DNA of 64,000 nucleotides from assembly GCF_002100115.1 (NCBI RefSeq), contig NZ_ANBM01000002.1:124001-188000 (forward strand), read 5' to 3'. Positions 46,703-53,502 of this stretch are shown piece by piece. Positions within the stretch are counted from its first letter, which is position 1; each line of letters begins with the position of its first letter. The notes under the pieces are model-generated. The model had not been told where the DNA came from. It saw only the letters and a program-made list of their open reading frames with translations, and made no database searches. The translations under genes were made by a program, and so were the position numbers. This DNA is from Anaerovibrio sp. JC8. Lineage in GTDB: Bacteria; Bacillota; Negativicutes; Selenomonadales; Selenomonadaceae.

Positions 46703-47384
46703 AGCCTACCCCCCGCATGGTATGAATGTATTTCTCGTTGAACTTATCATCCAGCTTGGCGCGCAAGTAGCGGATATATACATCCACCACATTGGTATCA
46801 CCCATGTAATCATACCCCCAGACCTGGGAAAGAATCTGGTCACGGGTGAGCACGCTGCGCTTGTTGCGGATAAGGTATTCCAAAAGGTCGAATTCCTTTT
46901 TGGTCAGCTCCACCAGTACATCATCCACCATAACCTCATGGCGGACAATATTCATGGTAAGATTCTTCAGCTTGAGCTCCTCCCCGCTGGAGGTCTCAGG
47001 GGAATGCTCGGAGGCAGTGTGCTTTCTCAGGGCCACCCGCATCCGGGCAAAAAGCTCAGGAATGGCAAAAGGCTTGGTAACGTAATCATCGGCACCGATA
47101 TCCAGGCCCTCTACCTTGTCATTTACGTCATCCCGGGCAGTGAGCATAATAATGGGCACATCAGAAAGCTCCCGAACCTTTCTGCAGATTGTAAGACCAT
47201 CCATATCCGGAAGCATTACATCCAAAAGCACCAGGTCAAAATCCCCCTGAATTATGCGCTCGTAGGCACGACTGCCGTTTGATTCCGTCTCAGTTTCAAA
47301 GCCCTCATGCTCCAGCTCCATCTGCAGGAACCGGGCAATGCGGGTCTCATCCTCCACGATAAAAATCTTTTTTCCCTCTGCCAT
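46686..47384 (-). CDS. OmpR/PhoB-type response regulator
   Basis: Winged-helix response regulator, partner of the downstream kinase. Seen: IFIVEDETRIARFLQ (acidic pocket), DLVLLDVMLPDMDGL (phosphorylation Asp), GADDYVTKPFAIPEL, then a C-terminal wHTH with LTKKEFDLLEYLIRNKRSV and VWGYDYMGDTNVVDVYIRYL. 232 residues. First gene of the pair, with GAGGT before the ATG. Regulon unknown. Confidence 0.93.
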   Translation of the reverse strand: MAEGKKIFIVEDETRIARFLQMELEHEGFETETESNGSRAYERIIQGDFDLVLLDVMLPDMDGLTICRKVRELSDVPIIMLTARDDVNDKVEGLDIGADDYVTKPFAIPELFARMRVALRKHTASEHSPETSSGEELKLKNLTMNIVRHEVMVDDVLVELTKKEFDLLEYLIRNKRSVLTRDQILSQVWGYDYMGDTNVVDVYIRYLRAKLDDKFNEKYIHTMRGVGYVVKD

Positions 47385-47418
47385 ATTTATACCTCGCTAT
47401 ACATGACTTACAGTAGTC

Positions 47419-48297
47419 TCATTTAACGTACTTCTGGCGGAACATCTCGATGAAATGCTGACAGCTGCTGGAAAGAGTGCGGCTCTTCAGCCAGGATACA
47501 ACAGTATGGGTGTAGATTTCTGCCTCCTCAAGATGCTTGAACACAATATCATCTGAGCGCATAAGGCTGCGGGCAGACAACGGAACCAGGGAGATACCAA
47601 TACCCCGCTGGGTCCACAGCATATTCTGAATCTGGCTGTCGCTGACACTTAAAATATTTGGCTCAAACTTGGCCTTCTGGCAATGGGACATGAAGGCGGT
47701 TTTCCAGCGCAGTGGCACCAAAAGCGGCTTGTCCTTCAAATCTGTAATGTGTATAAATTCACTGTCAGGGTCGTCGCAGAAGCTCTTGTGCATGGCCAGA
47801 ACCAACGGCTCATCAGGCAGAATAATGGACTCATAGGAGGCATTGTCCACCTGGGTACGGGTAATGGCAATTTCAATAATATGGCTGTCCAAGAGCTCCA
47901 GCATGCGGGCACCCTCGCCCTCCCACACCTGGAAGGTCACCAGCGGATATTTCTTGGTAAAATCCTCCACCAGCTCCGGTATCAGCATGGAGCCCGAGGA
48001 GGTTATGGTGCCCAGCTTAATAGTGCCGGCCACACCGGAGCCTATATCAATAAGCTCCCGCATGGTGCCATCCACCATGCCCAAAATGTGCTTGACCCGG
48101 GAATAAAGCAGCATTCCCGCATCAGTGAGGCGAATACGGCGGCTGCCACGCTCAAATAGCTTTACTCCCAAAGAGGTTTCCAGACGCTTCATCTGGCGGC
48201 TGAGGGCCGGCTGGGCCACATTGAGGCGAATGGCCGCATGACTGATATTGCCTTCTTCAACGATGGCGTAAAACGCCTGCATATCTTTAATTTCCAT
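47419..48297 (-). CDS. LysR-type transcriptional regulator
   Basis: LTTR with N-terminal winged helix and C-terminal effector domain. Seen: MEIKDMQAFYAIVEEGNISH, AAIRLNVAQPALSRQMKRLE (HTH), GVKLFERGSRRIRLTDAG, and a type-2 periplasmic binding fold afterwards. 292 residues is standard. It lies 69 bp downstream of nagA and could regulate that gene or the two-component pair, but no target is shown. Confidence 0.92.
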   Translation of the reverse strand: MEIKDMQAFYAIVEEGNISHAAIRLNVAQPALSRQMKRLETSLGVKLFERGSRRIRLTDAGMLLYSRVKHILGMVDGTMRELIDIGSGVAGTIKLGTITSSGSMLIPELVEDFTKKYPLVTFQVWEGEGARMLELLDSHIIEIAITRTQVDNASYESIILPDEPLVLAMHKSFCDDPDSEFIHITDLKDKPLLVPLRWKTAFMSHCQKAKFEPNILSVSDSQIQNMLWTQRGIGISLVPLSARSLMRSDDIVFKHLEEAEIYTHTVVSWLKSRTLSSSCQHFIEMFRQKYVK

Positions 48298-48366
48298 AGA
48301 ATCATACCTTCCGAAATATACATATATTTACATATATAATATACTTTTATATTAAACTATGCAAAT

Positions 48367-49530
48367 TTATTTCAAATAAATCGTTTTTCCTGCACAAATT
48401 GTTATAGCTACATTTACATTTGCATCAAAAACTGCAAAATCTGCCATTTTCCCAACCTCAATGGAACCCATATCCCCTTCCATGCCTATGCCCCTGGCAG
48501 GGGTTATGGTGGCGCACTCCACCACCTGCCATACTGGAACATGAAGATTATTGGCATAATTATATATGGCACGGTCCATGGTAAGGACACTGCCGGCAAT
48601 GGTACCATCCTCCAGCACCGCCTTGCCGTCAGAAACAAATACCTTCTGTCCCCCCAGCTCCGATTCACCGTCCCCCAGGCCACAGGCCCGCATAGAATCC
48701 GTAATCAGTACAGTTCGGGTATTACCCTTGACCTTGTTTACGATGCGCTGAGCACCGGGAGCCACATGAATATTGTCAGCTATCAGCTCGCAAAACGCAT
48801 CTGAATCCAGGGCAGCACCCACCACCCCTGGATTGCGGTGATGCAGTCCTGTCATGGCATTAAAAAGATGGGTTATATGGGTTGCTCCCCGATTGATGGC
48901 ATCCATGGCGCACTCATAGTCCGCCGCCGTATGCCCCAAGGACACCCTGATGCCCGCCCCGCGGCAGTTTTTTATAAAATCGCTGTCCGCCGGCAGCTCC
49001 TCAGGAGCAATGGTAATGAGCCTGATAATATCCCCGTAGTCACTGATTAAATCAAAATCGGCCTTCTGAATATTGCTGGCCTTCTGGGCCCCCTTGTGCT
49101 TTTCACTTATAAAGGGTCCCTCCATATTGGCACCAATAATTCTGGCACCCTCCCGGTAGGACATGGCCTGTCGCACTGTATCCAGTGCCTCATAAACCCG
49201 TGGCATATCATAGGTCATAGTGGTAGGCAGCATGGATGTTACCCCCGTTGCTGCCTGACAAAGAGCCATCTGACGAAGGCCTGTCTCCCGGCAGTCCATG
49301 GTATCTGAGCCGGCACAGCCATGAATATGAAGGTTGATAAAGCCCGGAGCCACATACTGTCCCTGGGCATAGTGAACCTCCTCAAAGGCATTGCGTCCCC
49401 TGCGGTCAAATTCTTCCTTGTCAATTATCTCTGTAATCCGGTCCTCATAGACCACCACTTTATCCTGTTCCACCCGAAAGGCCCCATCAAGCCCCGGGGT
49501 AATGAGCCTGCCGTTTACGATTGCTTTCAT
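48367..49530 (-). CDS. nagA: N-acetylglucosamine-6-phosphate deacetylase
   Basis: Amidohydrolase releasing acetate from GlcNAc-6-phosphate in amino-sugar recycling. Seen: PGFINLHIHGCAGSDTMD (metal His-x-His), ANMEGPFISEKHKGAQ, RVSLGHTAADYECAMDAI, and HITHLFNAMTGLHHR. All major NagA motifs are present at 387 residues. It is divergent from deoC, with a palindromic site in between, and is not adjacent to nagB. Confidence 0.92.
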   Translation of the reverse strand: MKAIVNGRLITPGLDGAFRVEQDKVVVYEDRITEIIDKEEFDRRGRNAFEEVHYAQGQYVAPGFINLHIHGCAGSDTMDCRETGLRQMALCQAATGVTSMLPTTMTYDMPRVYEALDTVRQAMSYREGARIIGANMEGPFISEKHKGAQKASNIQKADFDLISDYGDIIRLITIAPEELPADSDFIKNCRGAGIRVSLGHTAADYECAMDAINRGATHITHLFNAMTGLHHRNPGVVGAALDSDAFCELIADNIHVAPGAQRIVNKVKGNTRTVLITDSMRACGLGDGESELGGQKVFVSDGKAVLEDGTIAGSVLTMDRAIYNYANNLHVPVWQVVECATITPARGIGMEGDMGSIEVGKMADFAVFDANVNVAITICAGKTIYLK

Positions 49531-49564
49531 ATTTCCCTCTTATTTTCCTTATGCTATAATCAAA

Positions 49565-49593
49565 TTCAGTTGGAGTATAAAAATTCAACTGAA
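49565..49593. promoter_or_regulatory. Perfect inverted repeat between divergent nagA and deoC
   Basis: TTCAGTTG and CAACTGAA, separated by 13 bp, in the shared upstream region. Could be an operator or mRNA hairpin; arms are 8 bp with no mismatch. No regulator was identified. Confidence 0.45.
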
Positions 49594-49646
49594 TACGTCT
49601 CATTTTTCTATTAAAAATATATCACGATACAGGAGGATTTTCTATT

Positions 49647-50312
49647 ATGAAGGGTTCTGAAATACTAGCCCATGTGGACCACACCTTGCTGAAGCCAACT
49701 GCCACCTGGGAGCAGATAAAGGAATTGTGCCGGGAGGCCATTGCCTGCAAAACCGCCTCAGTTTGCATTCCTGCCAGCTATGTGGCACCGGTTCATAAAG
49801 AATTTGGAGATAAAATAAATATCTGCACAGTTATCGGCTTTCCTTTGGGCTATGACAGCAGAGAAGCAAAAATTATTGCTGCTGGGCAAGCCGTAAAAGA
49901 TGGTGCAAAAGAAGTTGATATGGTCATCAATATTACGGACGCCAAAAACGGCTTTTTTGACAAAATCACTGAGGAAATTGCCGCCATCAAGCAGGCAGTA
50001 GGAAACAATATCCTTAAGGTAATTATTGAGGCCTGCTACCTTACAGAGGCAGAAAAGAAAGCCCTTTGCAAGTGTGTTACTGAAGCCAAGGCTGACTTCA
50101 TAAAGACCTCCACCGGCTTTGGTTCCGGTGGGGCCACCCATGAGGACATAAAGCTCTTTGCTGCCAATATTGGTCCTGATGTAAAAATGAAGGCTGCCGG
50201 CGGTATCCGCACCCTGGAGGACATGAAGCAGTATCTGGCAGAGGGCTGTGAGCGCATCGGCGCCAGTGCCGCAGTTGGACTACTGAAGGATAAAATGGAT
50301 TTAGAGGTCTGA
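49647..50312 (+). CDS. deoC: Deoxyribose-phosphate aldolase
   Basis: Class I aldolase splitting 2-deoxyribose-5-phosphate into acetaldehyde and glyceraldehyde-3-phosphate for nucleoside catabolism. Seen: HVDHTLLKPTATWEQI, VCIPASYVAPVHKEF, EVDMVINI, and FIKTSTGFGSGGATHED with the Schiff-base lysine. 221 residues, full length. AGGAGG site upstream. Works with the phosphopentomutase encoded at 58314-59489. Confidence 0.95.
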   Translation: MKGSEILAHVDHTLLKPTATWEQIKELCREAIACKTASVCIPASYVAPVHKEFGDKINICTVIGFPLGYDSREAKIIAAGQAVKDGAKEVDMVINITDAKNGFFDKITEEIAAIKQAVGNNILKVIIEACYLTEAEKKALCKCVTEAKADFIKTSTGFGSGGATHEDIKLFAANIGPDVKMKAAGGIRTLEDMKQYLAEGCERIGASAAVGLLKDKMDLEV

Positions 50313-50327
50313 GTAATAAAAATTTCT

Positions 50328-50390
50328 AAAAGAGACTGGTGGTTTTCACGCCGTTCCAGAACTCAATGTTCAATTCACCAGCCCCTTTTC
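50328..50390 (+). repeat. Internally deleted palindrome, copy E
   Basis: Only the two ends of the palindrome remain: AAAAGAGACTGGTGG and TTTCACGCCGTTCCAGAACT, then CTCAATGTTCAATTCACCAG. About 125 bp of core present in copies A-D is missing, yet the arms still pair. Confidence 0.65.
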
Positions 50391-50420
50391 AGACCTTATT
50401 CAAATAATCATACTAAAAAA

Positions 50421-50451
50421 GACAGGCACAGATTACATCAATCTGCCTGTC
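50421..50451. terminator. Bidirectional rho-independent terminator
   Basis: GACAGGC...AGATT pairs with AATCT...GCCTGTC, with A- and T-rich flanks on both sides. Serves deoC (+) and the 50464-50784 gene (-). Confidence 0.85.
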
Positions 50452-50463
50452 TTTTCATTTGTC

Positions 50464-50784
50464 TTAATCTAAGGTTGGGTGAGCCTTAACGTACTCCACT
50501 GGACGGCTCCAATCCACATGAACCTCAGTGTTCTCCCAAAGTCTGGTGAGCACGGTCTGGAAGCTTCTTACATCTGCCAGAGGATCAAAGGTTTCCTCGG
50601 TGAAATCCAGCAGGGACTCATGAGGTACCTTAATAACGTGCTTCTCGCTGAGGAACTTCTCAGCATCGGCTACTGCCTTGGCATCGTCCAAAAATACCTT
50701 TACGGTCTTTGCCTCAGTATCATATTCAACCCAGCCGTTTACGCCACGGCAGCTGACAGCCACACTATATATCTTATCTTCCAT
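50464..50784 (-). CDS. Small cytosolic protein of unknown function
   Basis: Acidic, 106 residues, no signal or membrane segment. N-terminal VAVSCRGVNGWVEYD suggests a small beta-rich fold; the rest is helical (AVADAEKFLSEKH). AAAGGAG before the ATG and a strong terminator after it argue it is a real gene. I do not recognise a family. It neighbours another small acidic protein gene (50858-51466). Confidence 0.7.
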   Translation of the reverse strand: MEDKIYSVAVSCRGVNGWVEYDTEAKTVKVFLDDAKAVADAEKFLSEKHVIKVPHESLLDFTEETFDPLADVRSFQTVLTRLWENTEVHVDWSRPVEYVKAHPTLD

Positions 50785-50857
50785 TTTTCTTCTCCTTTAA
50801 GATTAGAATTCAAAAATACTAGAAATATTATACTACAAAAGTAAAATTTGGCTAGTC

Positions 50858-51466
50858 TTAATTAAGCTTGGAATCAGGAGTATATACTGCCACCTTCTTG
50901 AAGAAGCGGTCATTTATCTCCATAACCTCCTGGGCCGGCATCCGATAGAAATTCACCCGGCCTGCTTCCAAAGGCTTTGGCAGCCCTGATGGCTTGGAAA
51001 TCTCAATCCAGCGATATGGAGCCGGATTGCCCTCCTCGTCCTCGTCGTAATAGAGAGTATCCTCAGGCCTTGGTTCCTCGGTGCCATCACACATCGGAAA
51101 GTTCAGCTTAATCTGCTCAATAAACATGAGGCAGGTTTCCTCGGACATATCCAAAGTGCCTTCCTTGCTTTCATCGTCACCATTGTAGGCAGCAATAAAA
51201 ATGGCCTTGCCCCAGATAATCTGGTCGCTGTCAGCCCCCGGAAAACGGCGGTTTGGCTTCATGCCCAGAGCAGCCGCCAAATCATTTACCAGAATAAACA
51301 GGGAAATACCCGGCTGAATCTGAAAGAACTCCACGGCACCGTAGTTGCCCTCAAGGGTGTCCTTGATGGCCTCATCGTGAGGGCCATGAGCCGCCGGAAG
51401 CTTGATAATGGAAGGGTCCTTGCCTGGTTCAATCAATATAGCACGCATTAACTGCTGGTTACTCAT
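50858..51466 (-). CDS. DUF3846-like acidic protein
   Basis: Cytosolic protein of 202 residues. Its N-terminal part (MRAILIEPGKDPSI ... FILVNDLAAALGMKPNRRFP ... IIWGKAIFIAAYNGDDE) resembles the DUF3846 pattern of plasmid- and phage-type proteins; the similarity is by eye. The C-terminal half is acidic and unfamiliar (PAPYRWIEISKPSG). No catalytic motif can be named. Downstream of a 6S-like RNA locus, on the opposite strand. Confidence 0.55.
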   Translation of the reverse strand: MSNQQLMRAILIEPGKDPSIIKLPAAHGPHDEAIKDTLEGNYGAVEFFQIQPGISLFILVNDLAAALGMKPNRRFPGADSDQIIWGKAIFIAAYNGDDESKEGTLDMSEETCLMFIEQIKLNFPMCDGTEEPRPEDTLYYDEDEEGNPAPYRWIEISKPSGLPKPLEAGRVNFYRMPAQEVMEINDRFFKKVAVYTPDSKLN

Positions 51467-51619
51467 CTGTGTCTATCTTCCTTCCTAATTGCAGCTTCTT
51501 TTGGTATTTTTCCTTTATATCTGAATGAAGCATTTTTGTATAATACTTTGTATATAGTAACTATAATTTTACCACACTATTCTTTAATCTTACTCACCTT
51601 TTTACCATTTTGTCAAGTC

Positions 51620-51648
51620 TTGTTATTCCCCCAAACCTATGGTATTAT
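51620..51648 (+). promoter_or_regulatory. Promoter of the 6S-like RNA
   Basis: TTGTTA (-35), 17-bp spacer, TATTAT (-10). Predicted transcription start near 51655. Confidence 0.6.
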
Positions 51649-51654
51649 ACAGCT

Positions 51655-51879
51655 AAAGAGGGATAATCTTCTTTGACCGTAGCGTCCATTCATCGTCTAA
51701 CCGACTCTTTTTCATAAGGGAATCTGATTTTGTGCAGCAGATGCTGGATCGTCTCCGAACGAATAGCAGAACCTGTTACTTAGGATACCCACTTTAACAC
51801 ACAGGTTTAGCCTGTTGGACTACGGCATATGCGGACCCCGCTTTCGAGGAGCTGTTACTTCGGTAGCAGCTCCTTTCTT
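51655..51879 (+). ncRNA. ssrS: 6S RNA (candidate)
   Basis: An ORF-free stretch of about 225 nt with its own promoter and a terminator hairpin at 51848-51873. It resembles 6S RNA: CCGTAG(CG)TCC at 51677-51687 pairs with GGACTACGG at 51816-51824 as the stem flanking a bubble. CCCACTTTAAC ... AGGTTTAGCC and the following ACTACGGCAT read like the 3-prime half of proteobacterial 6S, and AGCAGATGCTGGATCGTC is like its apical loop. 6S RNA binds sigma-70 RNA polymerase in stationary phase. Call is by eye, without a covariance model. Confidence 0.65.
51848..51879 (+). terminator. Terminator of the 6S-like RNA
   Basis: GGAGCTG(T)TAC pairs with GTA(G)CAGCTCC around a TTCG tetraloop, followed by TTTCTTG. 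Confidence 0.75.
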
Positions 51880-51902
51880 GTATTGTGAAAGGTAAAAAAT
51901 GA

Positions 51903-53210
51903 TTATTTATTCTGGGTGCTGTCCTCAGACATACGGCGAATGGCCTTCCGCATCTGGGCCACATTTTCCTCCACGGAAAGCTCCGGGAAAAATGCCCGCA
52001 CAGCGTAAATCTGCTCCTCATGATTATTGGCCACCACCACGCTGACCCGGTCCCCCATAATGCGCTTCACCTGATGCATAACCAGCCGCAGATGCTCCGA
52101 ATCTGTCAGAAGTATATATTTGTTGGCAATATCACTGTGGGCCGCATTGACAATTTCCTCCACTGACGGACCGGAGGAATCGCTGCCATCAATAATAACC
52201 GTAGCTCCGGCCTCCTGAAGCTTCTGGGCCCATTCGGTGTCATCAGCCACTGTCAGCAGGGCCTGAGGCATAATGCAGGCCTGCTGCACCATGGCCATGG
52301 CATGTGGCTCCGCCATAATATTGATATGAATCTCCCCCACATGGCCCCAGGCAACGGCACGCTCCAGAATAGTGCCGGGATGCTCGGAATGAACATGGAT
52401 GAATATGGCCTTGAAGCGGCGTTCCACCACCACAAAATTGCCAATCTCCTGAAGCTCCTTTTCGATGAGAGGCACCGACAGCTTTGGATTGGCCACCAAA
52501 AAGCTGACACAGTAAGGACGGGCCTTGTCATTGGTAGGGCTCACAATGCCCCGGGCCTCATACATTTTCTTGCCCACATCAATCGGCGGCAAATTCAGAT
52601 CACCCTGGAGGCCCTTCAGACAGCCCTCCAGAAACACCTGAAGAATCTGCTCACCGCAGTCAAGATGACCCACTTTATTCTCCTGGCTGGCCTTTATGGC
52701 CGCCTTCAAAATATCGCTGATATGCTTGCCGGATTTCACTGCATCGTGGGCACCCTTGGCCACCACCTTGGAGGCGACGATTATTGGCCGGTTCTTTTCC
52801 TCCGGAACTGCCTTCTGGGCGTATAAAATCCCATACTGGAAGGCCTTGCCAAATTCCTGGGAGGTAGCCGTGTACTTGCCGATAAGGCCTTTGGCAATGC
52901 CCCGTAAAATCTGGGAAACAATAACTCCCGCATTTCCCCGGGCACCCAAAACAGACGCGTCAGCAACGCGTCTGGCCAAGCCGCCAATACTTTCATTTAC
53001 TGCCTCCGTCAGCGGAATTACCGCCGCTCCCATGGTTCTGAGCACATCAGAGCCCGGTTTGCCGGAGTAGAAAAAGGCACTGGATTCCTTGACGGCATTT
53101 ATATTTTCAAATTCATTGAGAAATTCCCCGTAAGCGCCCAGCACCATGCGCTTATAGTCACTTCCCGTGATTTTTTCCCCTGTGCTTTCCGTATCTACAG
53201 TATCTGTCAT
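51903..53210 (-). CDS. FakA/DAK2-like protein with degenerate metal site
   Basis: Related to FakA/YloV, the fatty-acid kinase subunit with a DhaL-like domain. Seen: VLGARGNAGVIVSQILRGI (DAK2 loop) and the FakA-type middle domain YCVSFLVANPKLSVPLIEKE with IFIHVHSEHPGTI. The DGDTGTNM Mg/ATP loop expected near residue 50 is replaced by SGKPGSDV, so two of the metal-binding aspartates are gone in my alignment. At 435 residues it is shorter than typical FakA (about 550). May be a non-catalytic regulator or lipid-binding protein. Confidence 0.72.
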   Translation of the reverse strand: MTDTVDTESTGEKITGSDYKRMVLGAYGEFLNEFENINAVKESSAFFYSGKPGSDVLRTMGAAVIPLTEAVNESIGGLARRVADASVLGARGNAGVIVSQILRGIAKGLIGKYTATSQEFGKAFQYGILYAQKAVPEEKNRPIIVASKVVAKGAHDAVKSGKHISDILKAAIKASQENKVGHLDCGEQILQVFLEGCLKGLQGDLNLPPIDVGKKMYEARGIVSPTNDKARPYCVSFLVANPKLSVPLIEKELQEIGNFVVVERRFKAIFIHVHSEHPGTILERAVAWGHVGEIHINIMAEPHAMAMVQQACIMPQALLTVADDTEWAQKLQEAGATVIIDGSDSSGPSVEEIVNAAHSDIANKYILLTDSEHLRLVMHQVKRIMGDRVSVVVANNHEEQIYAVRAFFPELSVEENVAQMRKAIRRMSEDSTQNK

Positions 53211-53270
53211 TTTTAAACTAATGCCTCCATAACAGCATAGTGACTTTATTCACTTATCAAAATCAAGTAT

Positions 53271-53337
53271 AACGAGGTTTCATATATCTATGACCTCGTT
53301 GCGACGCGAAGCTAGTCCTGAAAGGGAAACGCTGAGC
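53271..53337 (+). repeat. Short hairpin with the loop module of palindrome D
   Basis: AACGAGGT and ACCTCGTT form a hairpin, directly followed by GCGACGCGAAGCTAGTCCTG, which matches the extra segment in copy D (GCGACGCGAAGCCAGTCCTG). Probably a remnant of the same repeat family. Confidence 0.5.
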
Positions 53338-53390
53338 GGAATATTTTTCTTCCTCTTAGGAAGAAAAATTCGAACAATTGCGTTATAATT
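53338..53390 (+). promoter_or_regulatory. Hairpin/TATAAT element H2, upstream of the FtsA-like gene
   Basis: GGAATATTTTTCTTCC, short loop, GGAAGAAAAATT, then CGAACAATTGCGTTATAAT, 110 bp before the start codon. Same layout as H1 and H3. Confidence 0.6.
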
Positions 53391-53502
53391 ATAATAAGTT
53401 GTATTTTTTCAAACTCACAAAAAGGATTATACTATGTTATTCTAGAAATATCTCTAGAAACCTTTTTTCAGGTTGAATTTTTGAATAAACGAGGACTTTA
53501 TA

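Noticed and set aside
53380-53396. LexA-type (CGAAC...GTT) operator in element H2
   Set aside because: Spacing between CGAAC and GTT is six rather than the four of the Bacillus LexA box, and the sister elements do not keep CGAAC.
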